From Frankiaceae bacterium (GTDB lineage Bacteria > Actinomycetota > Actinomycetes > Frankiales > Frankiaceae), in assembly GCA_030840885.1 (NCBI GenBank), contig JAVEDQ010000140.1, positions 1-5,533 of the forward strand: DNA of 5,533 nucleotides. Direction: 5' to 3'. Below the pieces are notes generated by a model. That model was not told the origin of the DNA and ran no database searches. It saw only the letters and a list, made by a program, of their open reading frames with translations. Of the stretch, positions 1-4,864 are shown in pieces (positions within the stretch are counted from its first letter, which is position 1; every line of letters starts with the position of its first letter). The position numbers and the translations under genes were made by a program.

Positions 1-23
1 GCACGGCGCGCAGCGCGCCGTGC
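1..23. terminator. Perfect 10-bp hairpin, possible terminator of a gene left of the window
   Basis: GCACGGCGCG (1-10) and CGCGCCGTGC (14-23) are exact reverse complements around a CAG triloop. No run of T follows on either side, which is common for actinobacterial hairpin terminators. The window begins exactly at the stem, so which gene it would serve cannot be seen. It could instead be a structural or repeat element. Confidence 0.4.
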
Positions 24-30
24 CCCGAAG

Positions 31-50
31 CAGCGTCTCTGCTGACGCTG
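31..50. repeat. Second hairpin, 7-bp stem and 6-base loop
   Basis: CAGCGTC (31-37) pairs with GACGCTG (44-50) around TCTGCT. It lies 7 bases after the hairpin at 1-23. Each of the two hairpins is followed by a similar short string (GTGCCCCGAAG, GTGCCGAAG), so the pair looks like a decayed tandem unit. A double terminator is one reading. Confidence 0.35.
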
Positions 51-83
51 TGCCGAAGTGTGCGCAGCTGGCCCAGGGATAAC

Positions 84-109
84 CAGTTGGACAACTGTCC
101 TAGTACGTA
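84..109. promoter_or_regulatory. Cluster of overlapping palindromes, operator-like
   Basis: CAGTTG (84-89) and CAACTG (92-97) flank GA. The overlapping GGACA/TGTCC pair (89-93, 96-100) shares part of the same bases, and TACGTA (104-109) follows closely. Dense overlapping dyads of this kind suit a dimeric regulator site, such as a GntR-type site, but no regulator gene or clear promoter lies beside it. Function is inference only. Confidence 0.25.
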
Positions 110-274
110 TGGCTTCAGGGCGCGCCGCGGATTGCCCTTGCGCAACCGGTGTTTCTAGGGGTAGGTGAAGCTTCAACCAGGTTGCTCAGCGTGACCCCGC
201 AACCCCGCTTGCTACCACCAACGACGAGGTCGGCCAGCAGGTCATCCGCCAGTCCCACGACGAACTCCTAGCCG
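110..274. other. Stretch without a supported gene
   Basis: No reading frame here looks like a protein I recognise. It holds a perfect 10-bp palindrome TGAAGCTTCA (166-175), the nested AACC-A-GGTT (175-183), a GCAACC/GGTTGC inverted pair (142-147, 180-185) and a short CCCCGCAACCCCGC direct repeat (195-208). Together with 1-109 it is a non-coding, palindrome-rich flank, possibly remains of a lost gene or mobile element. Confidence 0.4.
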
Positions 275-292
275 GGCCTATCCCTCTAGGCC
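275..292 (-). terminator. Hairpin spanning the stop codon of the Lsr2-like gene
   Basis: On the minus strand GGCCTA and TAGGCC form a perfect 6-bp stem around a 6-base loop, and the TAG stop of the Lsr2-like gene (286-288) falls at the stem/loop edge. No T-run follows. Its position at the end of the gene favours a transcription terminator or 3'-end stabiliser. Confidence 0.35.
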
Positions 293-465
293 ACCTTGCG
301 GCTGACTTCGACATAGGGCTGCAGCGCCGCCGTGAGTGCGGCGTCGTGCTCCCCACACAAGTCGACCTCATAGCTGCGGCCGTCGATCGCGAAGGTGCGG
401 GTGGCCTCGACCTCGACCCACCACTCAGCCAGGTCATGCATATCGCAAACTTTCACGAGCGCCAT
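286..465 (-). CDS. Small Lsr2-like protein (dimerisation domain only) with two CxxH motifs
   Basis: This 59-residue protein begins MALVKVCDMHDL and carries the Lsr2 N-terminal signature: FAIDGRSYEVDL (25-36) followed by a helix ending LQPYVEVSRK (48-57). It matches the beta-beta-helix dimerisation domain of the actinobacterial nucleoid protein Lsr2, which resembles FALDGVSYEIDL...LEPYV. The C-terminal DNA-binding AT-hook domain (RGR motif) is absent, because a TAG stop follows the helix directly. C7-x2-H10 and C37-x2-H40 give four potential zinc ligands not found in classical Lsr2, so it may belong to a zinc-binding side branch. The start is ATG 465; an in-frame TAG lies four codons upstream, so no longer version exists. 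The Shine-Dalgarno signal is weak (AGAAAGA), and TAGAAA six bases before the ATG could be a -10 box of a leaderless message. It could act as a partner modulating full-length Lsr2; that is inference. It is transcribed divergently from the HTH remnant. Confidence 0.75.
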   Translation of the reverse strand: MALVKVCDMHDLAEWWVEVEATRTFAIDGRSYEVDLCGEHDAALTAALQPYVEVSRKVA

Positions 466-487
466 GCGATCTTTCTACCGGACGACT

Positions 488-512
488 CGATCCACACTCT
501 TGGAGTGGATCG
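488..512. promoter_or_regulatory. 8-bp inverted repeat between the Lsr2-like gene and the HTH remnant
   Basis: CGATCCAC (488-495) and GTGGATCG (505-512) are exact reverse complements with a 9-base spacer. The centre-to-centre distance is near one and a half helical turns. It lies 22 bases before the Lsr2-like ATG and 11 bases before the ATG of the HTH remnant, where an operator would be expected. A coincidental hairpin cannot be excluded. Confidence 0.35.
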
Positions 513-523
513 CCCGACGCCTG

Positions 524-630
524 ATGTGTTCCTCACTGGAGCTCAGGCGCCGACTGCGCCGCATCCGCGAGGAACACCGGCTGACGCTCCGTGCCGTCGA
601 GGTGCGCTCCCATGGACGGTCCAATAAAGA
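524..630 (+). pseudogene. Truncated BldD/XRE-type helix-turn-helix remnant
   Basis: From ATG 524 the frame reads MCSSLELRRRLRRIREE, then HRLTLRAVEVRSHGR. This follows the opening of the BldD-like HTH domain (pattern LRaIRxxxGLsLhgVEexSxGRwK). Similarity stops at residue 31, where members of the family continue with WKAVVVGSYERGDR. Past that point the frame runs on only as the antisense of the GAF gene, which is not meaningful protein. A direct repeat of GACGGTC (615-621, 629-635) marks the break, and shifting frame there gives KTVM, faintly like the lost continuation. I read it as a decayed regulator; a very short functional product is unlikely because the second half of the HTH is missing. 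Identification rests on about 30 residues. Confidence 0.4.
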
Positions 631-635
631 CGGTC
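615..635. repeat. 7-bp direct repeat at the HTH break point
   Basis: GACGGTC occurs at 615-621 and again at 629-635, separated by the AT-rich CAATAAA. The first copy begins just where HTH homology ends. Such a repeat fits a slippage or deletion scar, or a small target-site duplication, but no insertion element lies between the copies. Confidence 0.35.
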
Positions 636-652
636 ATGCGCAGCGGGGGAGG

Positions 653-1282
653 TCAGCTGGTCGGAGTCGGATGAGCCGGCGACAGTTCCGCCCGCGAACC
701 GACAGCGAGTCGGCGCAGTTCCAGGGACACGACGTCGGCGACGTCGCACGTCAACCCGACGTCTCGGTGCGACCACTCCCTCGGCGCGGGTCCGTACACG
801 CACAGGGCTCCGACGCTGGTGCCGTCCGGCAGCAGCAGCGGCACTCCGAGGTAGGCGCCCACAGCGCCCTCGACCACCGGAGGCAGGTCGCACAGCCACG
901 GATGCATGCTGGTGTCAGCGGCGACGAGCACGTCGCCGGAGAGCACCGTGACCGTGCACAGGCTGTCCTCGAGCGGGCTGACGTGCTCGGAGATCGACGC
1001 GTCGGAAGCGCGGACGGCGGTGGCGAACTGCCGATCGGCGAGCAGGGAGAGTTGCGCGTGATCCGCACCGGCCACGCGACCCGCGAGGTGTATGAGACCC
1101 GCTAGGACGGTCGAGCTGCTACTGCCCGACACAACGGCGGCGATCTGGGCCAGCCGGTCCGGATCACGGATCGTGTCGATGGGCGGGAGGCCCGAGGCCT
1201 CCCGCACATCTGCAGGCCGAGCCGACGGCTCCACGGGCGAAGCGTAGACCCGACAGCGTCGGATGACGAGGGGGGTCGTCAA
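653..1282 (-). CDS. Stand-alone GAF domain protein
   Basis: This 209-residue soluble protein is made almost wholly of one GAF domain (about residues 40-193). The typical order is present: PPIDTIRDPDRL (33-44), a helix LAGLIHLAGRVAGADHAQLSLL (its start near 60), the strand DRQFATAV, SLCTVTVLSGDVLVAAD (107-123), YLGVPLLLPDG (144-154), VGALCVYGPAPREWS (157-171), then a final helix to ELRR. Close relatives usually sit before kinase, GGDEF or SpoIIE domains, but none is attached here. No output motif is visible, so it probably binds a small ligand or a partner. The TTG at 1282 overlaps the sigma TGA stop as TTGA, which points to translational coupling with the sigma gene. No good Shine-Dalgarno signal is seen, and GTG 1234 is an alternative start that keeps the whole domain. 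C109 and C161 are not enough to suggest a specific cofactor. Operon position suggests a sensory role in the ECF42 circuit; this is inference. Confidence 0.8.
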   Translation of the reverse strand: MTTPLVIRRCRVYASPVEPSARPADVREASGLPPIDTIRDPDRLAQIAAVVSGSSSSTVLAGLIHLAGRVAGADHAQLSLLADRQFATAVRASDASISEHVSPLEDSLCTVTVLSGDVLVAADTSMHPWLCDLPPVVEGAVGAYLGVPLLLPDGTSVGALCVYGPAPREWSHRDVGLTCDVADVVSLELRRLAVGSRAELSPAHPTPTS

Positions 1283-2505
1283 CGTTGGGTGGGTTCCGGC
1301 AGTCCGGCGCGCTTCCCGGTCAGATAACCACGCTCAGCCGAGTTCGAGGTGGCCGCGATCGCAGCGTCGTACGCCGCTCCTGCCTCGACGTGCCGGCCGA
1401 GTCGTCGCAACAGGTCGGCGCGCGTGGCGTGCCACGCGTGGTAGCTCTCCAGCGGCAGCCGGTCGACTTGCGCGAGGGCGACCTCCGGTCCGTCCAGCTC
1501 CGCGATCGCGACCGCGCGGTTGAGGGCGACGATCGGTGACGGGTCCAGCCGGGTCAGCTGGTCGTAGAGCGCGACGACCTGCGACCACTGTGTGTCGGCC
1601 GTCGTGGGCGCGTCGGTGTGGACGGCGTTGATCGCACCGAGGATCTGGTAGCGGCCGGGTCGGTTGATCGCGAGGCACTCGCGGATGAGGGCGTGGCCCT
1701 CATCGATCAGCGCGCGGTCCCAGCCGGACCGGTCCTGCTCAGCGAGCGGGACCAGTTGCCCGTCGCGTACCCGGGTATCACGACGGGCCTCGGTGAGCAC
1801 CAGCAACCCGAGCAGGCCCGCTACCTCGGGCTCCTCGGGGAGCAGCCGGCGAAGGATGCGCGTCAGCCGGATCGCCTCGCCCGTGAGCTCGGCCCGGACC
1901 GGGTCGCCGTCGCCGGTGGCGAGGTAGCCCTCGTTGAAGACGAGGAACAGCACCGCCAGCACACCGTCGAGCCGCTCGGGCAGATCGCCGGCCTCGGGCA
2001 CCCGATAGGGCACCTTCGCCAACGCGATCTTCTGCTTTGCCCGGGTGATCCGCTGGCCCATCGTGGTCTCGGGCACGAGGAACGCCTGCGCGATCTCGGG
2101 CACGGTCAGCCCTCCGAGCAGTCGCAGCGTCAGCGCGATCCGCCCCTCCGGAGCGAGCGCCGGGTGGCAGCAGGTGAAGAGCAACCGCAACCGGTCGTCC
2201 TCGACCGGTCCGGTGGGTTCGTGCGGGGTGTCGTCGTACGTCATGAAGGCCGCCTGATGCTTGGCGTCGCGCTGTTTCTCACGGCGGAGCCGGTCGATCG
2301 CGCGGTTGCCGGCGGTGGTGGTGAGCCAGCCGCCGGGGTTGGGAGGGATGCCGGACTCCGGCCACTTCTCCAGCGCGGCCACGAGCGCCTCGCCCGCCGC
2401 TTCCTCCGCGACGTCGATGCTCCTGAATCGGCGGGTGAGCGAGGCGATCAGGCGGCCGTACTCCTCCCGGAAGACCCGTTCGACGGCCGCCCGTTCGCCT
2501 TGCAT
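1279..2505 (-). CDS. ECF42-family RNA polymerase sigma factor with C-terminal DUF6596/TPR extension
   Basis: At 408 residues this is about twice a minimal ECF sigma factor. Region 2 covers about 10-78 (VFREEYGRLIASLTR, VAEEAAGEALVAALEKWP, NPGGWLTTTAGNRAIDRLRR). Region 4, the -35 reader, covers about 105-162 (LRLLFTCCHPALAPE, LTVPEIAQAFLVPETTMGQR, ITRAKQKI). The extension (about 175-400) carries the conserved FNEGY motif (190-194) typical of DUF6596, then TPR-like helices (WSQVVALYDQL, PIVALNRAVAIAE, YHAWHATRADLLRRLG, AGAAYDAAIA). ECF42 sigma factors lack a classical anti-sigma factor; the C-terminal extension is reported to be needed for activity. They are commonly encoded beside a YCII/DGPF protein, as here. 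The ATG lies 3 bases after the YCII stop, implying translational coupling. Likely targets are the twin elements at 2928-2954 and 3007-3034. The inducing signal is unknown. Confidence 0.93.
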   Translation of the reverse strand: MQGERAAVERVFREEYGRLIASLTRRFRSIDVAEEAAGEALVAALEKWPESGIPPNPGGWLTTTAGNRAIDRLRREKQRDAKHQAAFMTYDDTPHEPTGPVEDDRLRLLFTCCHPALAPEGRIALTLRLLGGLTVPEIAQAFLVPETTMGQRITRAKQKIALAKVPYRVPEAGDLPERLDGVLAVLFLVFNEGYLATGDGDPVRAELTGEAIRLTRILRRLLPEEPEVAGLLGLLVLTEARRDTRVRDGQLVPLAEQDRSGWDRALIDEGHALIRECLAINRPGRYQILGAINAVHTDAPTTADTQWSQVVALYDQLTRLDPSPIVALNRAVAIAELDGPEVALAQVDRLPLESYHAWHATRADLLRRLGRHVEAGAAYDAAIAATSNSAERGYLTGKRAGLPEPTQR

Positions 2506-2508
2506 CGA

Positions 2509-2880
2509 TCAGCCGTCGCTCTCGAGGCCGTCGAACGGACGGACCTCGATCTTGCCCCCGCACGCCTTGGAGCCCCTCGCTGCGAGTGCGAGCGCGGCGT
2601 CGAGGTCAGGCGCCTTGACGATCCAGAAGCCGGCGAGGACCTCCTTGGTCTCGAGGTACGGGCCGTCAGTCACTACTGGTGAGGCGCCCTGGCCGTCGAC
2701 GACGGTCGCCGTCGACGCCGGCTGGAGGCCGCCCGCGAAGACCCAGGAGCCCTCGGCGCGCAGCTCGTCGTTGAAGGCGTCGGTCGCGGCGAACGCCGCC
2801 TCCATCGCCTCGCGGGAGCCGTAGTCGCCGAACTCGCCCATCTCGGCCGGGCCGTGCACGGCCAGCAGGTATTGCGTCAT
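2509..2880 (-). CDS. YCII/DGPF-domain protein, ECF42 partner
   Basis: This 123-residue protein opens MTQYLLAVHGPAE and has the YCII alpha-beta barrel layout: a first strand (3-8), a helix REAMEAAFAATDAFNDELRAEG (its start near 23), a strand WVFAGGLQP (46-54), then the family signature TDGPYLETKEVLAGFWIVKA (71-90). It ends with a helix PDLDAALALAARG and the strand IEVRPF. The canonical DGPF reads DGPY here. YCII-type proteins are dimeric and some have hydrolase-like activity, but the DGPF partners of ECF42 sigma factors have no settled biochemical role. ATG 2880 is chosen over an upstream start at 2967 because AGGAG (2888-2892) lies 7 bases before it and the protein then begins exactly at the domain. 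It is the first gene of the operon and carries the upstream promoter element. Confidence 0.92.
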   Translation of the reverse strand: MTQYLLAVHGPAEMGEFGDYGSREAMEAAFAATDAFNDELRAEGSWVFAGGLQPASTATVVDGQGASPVVTDGPYLETKEVLAGFWIVKAPDLDAALALAARGSKACGGKIEVRPFDGLESDG

Positions 2881-2887
2881 CACAGTT

Positions 2888-2892
2888 CTCCT
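2888..2892 (-). promoter_or_regulatory. Ribosome binding site fixing the YCII start
   Basis: AGGAG on the minus strand, 7 bases before ATG 2880. It decides against the longer reading from 2967, whose extra 29 residues would overlap the promoter element. Confidence 0.75.
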
Positions 2893-2927
2893 GACTCTCG
2901 GCGGTCCCGGTGACCGCTCCACCTGCA

Positions 2928-2954
2928 CCACGAACGGCACCCGTGGATACGACA
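2928..2954 (-). promoter_or_regulatory. Candidate ECF42 promoter of the YCII-sigma-GAF operon
   Basis: Reading the minus strand: TGTCGTATCCA (2954-2944), CGGGTG, CCGTTCGTGG (2937-2928). This matches the plus-strand element at 3007-3034 in 20 of 21 conserved positions. TGTCG resembles the -35 TGTCGA reported for ECF42 sigma factors. With a 16-base spacer the -10 would be CGTGG; CGTTC with a 12-base spacer is the alternative. The element ends 47 bases before ATG 2880, a normal leader length. This implies sigma autoregulation. Confidence 0.6.
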
Positions 2955-2976
2955 CGGTGCCGCACAAAATCTCGAC

Positions 2977-2996
2977 GGCCGATTTATTAATCCGCC
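2977..2996. promoter_or_regulatory. AT-rich imperfect palindrome between the divergent promoters
   Basis: GGCCGATT-TATT-AATCCGCC has 8-base arms that match in 7 of 8 positions. It is one of the most AT-rich spots in the window and lies close to the midpoint of the two outward promoter elements. It could be a shared operator, an UP-like element or an easily melted spacer. No dedicated regulator gene adjoins it. Confidence 0.35.
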
Positions 2997-3006
2997 CATC
3001 GCGACC

Positions 3007-3034
3007 TGTCGGATCCAGTCATGTCCGTTCGTGG
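3007..3034 (+). promoter_or_regulatory. Candidate ECF42 promoter of the DUF6069 gene
   Basis: TGTCGGATCCA (3007-3017), GTCATGT, CCGTTCGTGG (3025-3034) on the plus strand. It is nearly identical to the element facing the sigma operon, with one extra spacer base. With TGTCGG as -35, a 17-base spacer leads to CGTGG as -10. The element ends 53 bases before ATG 3088. Its likeness to the other copy links the DUF6069 gene to the sigma factor's regulon. Confidence 0.6.
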
Positions 3035-3077
3035 CGGTGGTGTGAGCGGGTCGCACTCGGCGGCCTGCCGAACGGAT

Positions 3078-3081
3078 GGAG
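3078..3081 (+). promoter_or_regulatory. Ribosome binding site fixing the DUF6069 start
   Basis: GGAG (inside GGATGGAG) lies 6 bases before ATG 3088. The earlier in-frame ATG at 3076 overlaps this signal and has none of its own, so 3088 is preferred. Confidence 0.6.
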
Positions 3082-3087
3082 TTCGCC

Positions 3088-3534
3088 ATGACCACCACCA
3101 TCACCACCCAGGTCCCCACCAGCACCACCCACAGCGCGCCGGTCACCGAGCGGCAGCCGATCTGGAAGCACGGCGTTGCCGCCGCCCTCGTCGCCTCGGT
3201 CAGCACCAGCGGCCTGGCTGCGGTCGCGTCAGCCGCCGGAGTCGCGTTCGCCGGCCGCGACGGCAAGAGCATCCCGGTTGCCGGGTTCGCGGAGCTGACG
3301 CTGATCTTCTCGCTGCTCGGTCTCGGCATCGCCGCGGCGATGGCGCGCAAGGCACGCCGGCCGCGGTCGACCTTCGTGCGGACAGCGGTCGGACTGACGG
3401 CGCTGTCGGTCGTCCCGGACCTCACGTTCGGGTTCGACGCCGCCTCCGCGATGACCTTGATGGCCCTGCACCTCGTCGCCGCGGCGATCGTGGTGCCGAC
3501 CCTCGCGGGTCGACTCACACGTGCCAACGGGTGA
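3088..3534 (+). CDS. DUF6069 family four-helix membrane protein
   Basis: This 148-residue protein has a Thr-rich cytosolic-looking tail (1-22, from a run of ACC codons), then four hydrophobic segments: about 28-54 (HGVAAALVASVSTSGLAAV...), 64-86 (VAGFAELTLIFSLLGLGIAA), 96-116 (ending LSVVPDLTFGF) and 121-143 (AMTLMALHLVAAAIVVPTLA). A basic stretch RKARRPR (87-93) between helices 2 and 3 should be cytosolic. The VPD motif ending helix 3 and the HLVAAAIVVP helix 4 fit the DUF6069 family of actinobacterial membrane proteins, whose function is unknown. It is divergent from the YCII-sigma operon and carries a matching promoter element, so it is probably controlled by that sigma factor. It ends 9 bases before the aminotransferase stop in convergent orientation, with no strong terminator between them. 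Confidence 0.82.
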   Translation: MTTTITTQVPTSTTHSAPVTERQPIWKHGVAAALVASVSTSGLAAVASAAGVAFAGRDGKSIPVAGFAELTLIFSLLGLGIAAAMARKARRPRSTFVRTAVGLTALSVVPDLTFGFDAASAMTLMALHLVAAAIVVPTLAGRLTRANG

Positions 3535-3543
3535 GCGAGGGTG

Positions 3544-4752
3544 TCAGGCGGCCCGCGTCGACAGGAACCGCGCGAAGCGGCTGATCGCGTCGTCGAGAAC
3601 GTCCACCGGCGCGAGGAAGACCATCCGGATGTGGTCGGTGGTCGGCAGGTTGAAGCCGGTGCCGTGCGTGACCAGCACGTGCTCCTGCTGAAGCAGGTCG
3701 ATCACCAGCTGCTCGTCGTCCTTGACGGGATAGACCTCCGGGTCGAGCCGGGGGAACAGGTACAGGGCACCCTTCGGCTTGACGCACGAGACACCCGGGA
3801 TCGCGTTCAGGCGCTCCCACGCGTGGTCGCGCTGTTCCCGCAGTCGCCCGCCGGGCTGCAGCAGCGCGTCGATGCTCGACCGGCTCCCCAGGGCGGCCTG
3901 GACCGCGTGCTGGGCCGGCACGTTGGGGCACATGCGCATGTTGGCCAGCAGGTCGAGGCCCTCGATGTAGTCGGCCGCAGGCGCCCGCGGACCGGAGATG
4001 GCGAGCCACGCGGAGCGGAAACCGGCGGCCCGGTGGTTCTTCGACAGCCCGCACATGGTCAGCACCACGAGGTCCGGCGCGAGTGCGGCGGCGTGCTCGT
4101 GGACGGCGTCGTCGAACAGCACGTGGTCGTAGACCTCGTCCGCGAGCACCAGCAGCCCGTGCCGGCGGGCGATCTCCAGCAGGCCGAGCAACATCTCCCG
4201 GCTGTAGACGGAGCCGGTCGGGTTGTTCGGGTTGATGATGACCAGCGCGCGGGTGCTCGGGGTGACCTTGGCTGCGACGTCCTCGAGGTCCGGCTGCCAG
4301 CCGATCGATTCGTCGTTGCGGTAGTGGACGGCGCGCCCGCCGCACAGCCGGACCGCACCGGTCCAGAGCGGGTAGTCCGGGGACGGCACGAGAACCTCGT
4401 CGCCCGGGTCGAGCAGCGCCTGCAGGCTCAGGGAGATGAGCTCCGAGACGCCGTTGCCGAGGAAGACGTCGTCGGGGGTGATGTCCTCGACGCCACGCCC
4501 GGCGTAGTACTGGGCGACGGCCAGCCGCGCGGGGTAGATGCCGCGGGCGTCGCTGTAGCCCTCGGCGTCCTGGATGTTCTGGACCAGGCCCTCGACGACG
4601 AGCTCCGGCGTCTCGAGGCCCCATGGTGCCGGGTTGCCGATGTTCAGCTTGATCACGCGGTGGCCGGCGGCCTCGAGCGCGCGGGCGTGCTGCAGCAGCG
4701 GGCCCCGGATGTCGTATCGGACCGACTTGAGTCGGCTTGCCTGCGAAACCAT
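3544..4752 (-). CDS. alaA: AlaA-type PLP-dependent alanine/glutamate aminotransferase
   Basis: This 402-residue class I/II aminotransferase closely follows E. coli AlaA (glutamate-pyruvate aminotransferase) and the mycobacterial homologue labelled AspC. Shared blocks include VRYDIRGPLL, LNIGNPAPWGLETP, GNGVSELISLSLQALL, VPSPDYPLWTGAV, INPNNPTG (173-180), LADEVYD (203-209), GLSKNHRAAGFRS (235-247), NVPAQHA and GVSCVKPKGALYLFPRLDP. Predicted active-site residues are K238 (Schiff base to PLP), D205 (PLP ring nitrogen), Y208, R246 (phosphate) and R376 in DHIR (substrate carboxylate). It should interconvert pyruvate and alanine with glutamate/2-oxoglutarate in the cytosol. ATG 4752 is preferred: AGGAG (4764-4768) lies 11 bases before it, whereas the in-frame GTG 4764 overlaps that signal. 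Residues beside the lysine read MCGLSKNHR where homologues have FNGLSK(T/A)YR, and FNLPTTDH replaces FNWPxPDH, so substrate preference may differ. Confidence 0.93.
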   Translation of the reverse strand: MVSQASRLKSVRYDIRGPLLQHARALEAAGHRVIKLNIGNPAPWGLETPELVVEGLVQNIQDAEGYSDARGIYPARLAVAQYYAGRGVEDITPDDVFLGNGVSELISLSLQALLDPGDEVLVPSPDYPLWTGAVRLCGGRAVHYRNDESIGWQPDLEDVAAKVTPSTRALVIINPNNPTGSVYSREMLLGLLEIARRHGLLVLADEVYDHVLFDDAVHEHAAALAPDLVVLTMCGLSKNHRAAGFRSAWLAISGPRAPAADYIEGLDLLANMRMCPNVPAQHAVQAALGSRSSIDALLQPGGRLREQRDHAWERLNAIPGVSCVKPKGALYLFPRLDPEVYPVKDDEQLVIDLLQQEHVLVTHGTGFNLPTTDHIRMVFLAPVDVLDDAISRFARFLSTRAA

Positions 4753-4864
4753 CCCGTCCACCACTCCTGCACCCTAGGCGCGAGTGCCGGAAATCGTGGA
4801 ACCAATAACAGCGCTGCGTCGGAATCCCCTGCGAACCCGGGCCGTTGTCCGGTCATGGGCGCAC

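Noticed and set aside
115..258. 47-residue minus-strand frame from GTG 258, just downstream of the mini-Lsr2 gene
   Set aside because: The first half (VGLADDLLADLVV) looks codon-like, but the rest does not, there is no ribosome binding site, and I see no family match. It may be a chance frame or a gene remnant.
346..627. 93-residue open frame on the plus strand
   Set aside because: It overlaps the mini-Lsr2 gene on the other strand and shows no family features.
395..1105. 236-residue open frame on the plus strand
   Set aside because: Only the part from about 524 to 630 resembles a protein family (the HTH remnant). The rest is the antisense of the GAF gene.
1231..1255. TGTCGG ... CGTGG on the minus strand at the start of the GAF gene, possibly a third sigma element
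   Set aside because: The spacer is 14 bases and the ATCCA and CCGTT parts are absent, so it shares only the short core and lies within coding sequence.
1618..2682. 354-residue open frame on the plus strand
   Set aside because: It lies antisense to the sigma and YCII genes, with no recognisable motif and the codon pattern of a shadow frame.
4816..4850. CGTCGGAATCC ... CCGTTGTCC on the plus strand before the zinc-ribbon gene
   Set aside because: It resembles the twin elements loosely but lacks the leading T and has an insertion, a wrong spacer and an altered -10 part.
4784..4864. N-terminal extension of the zinc-ribbon gene to GTG 4784
   Set aside because: It would overlap the upstream region of the divergent aminotransferase, and the extra residues look like untranslated sequence. 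It remains possible.
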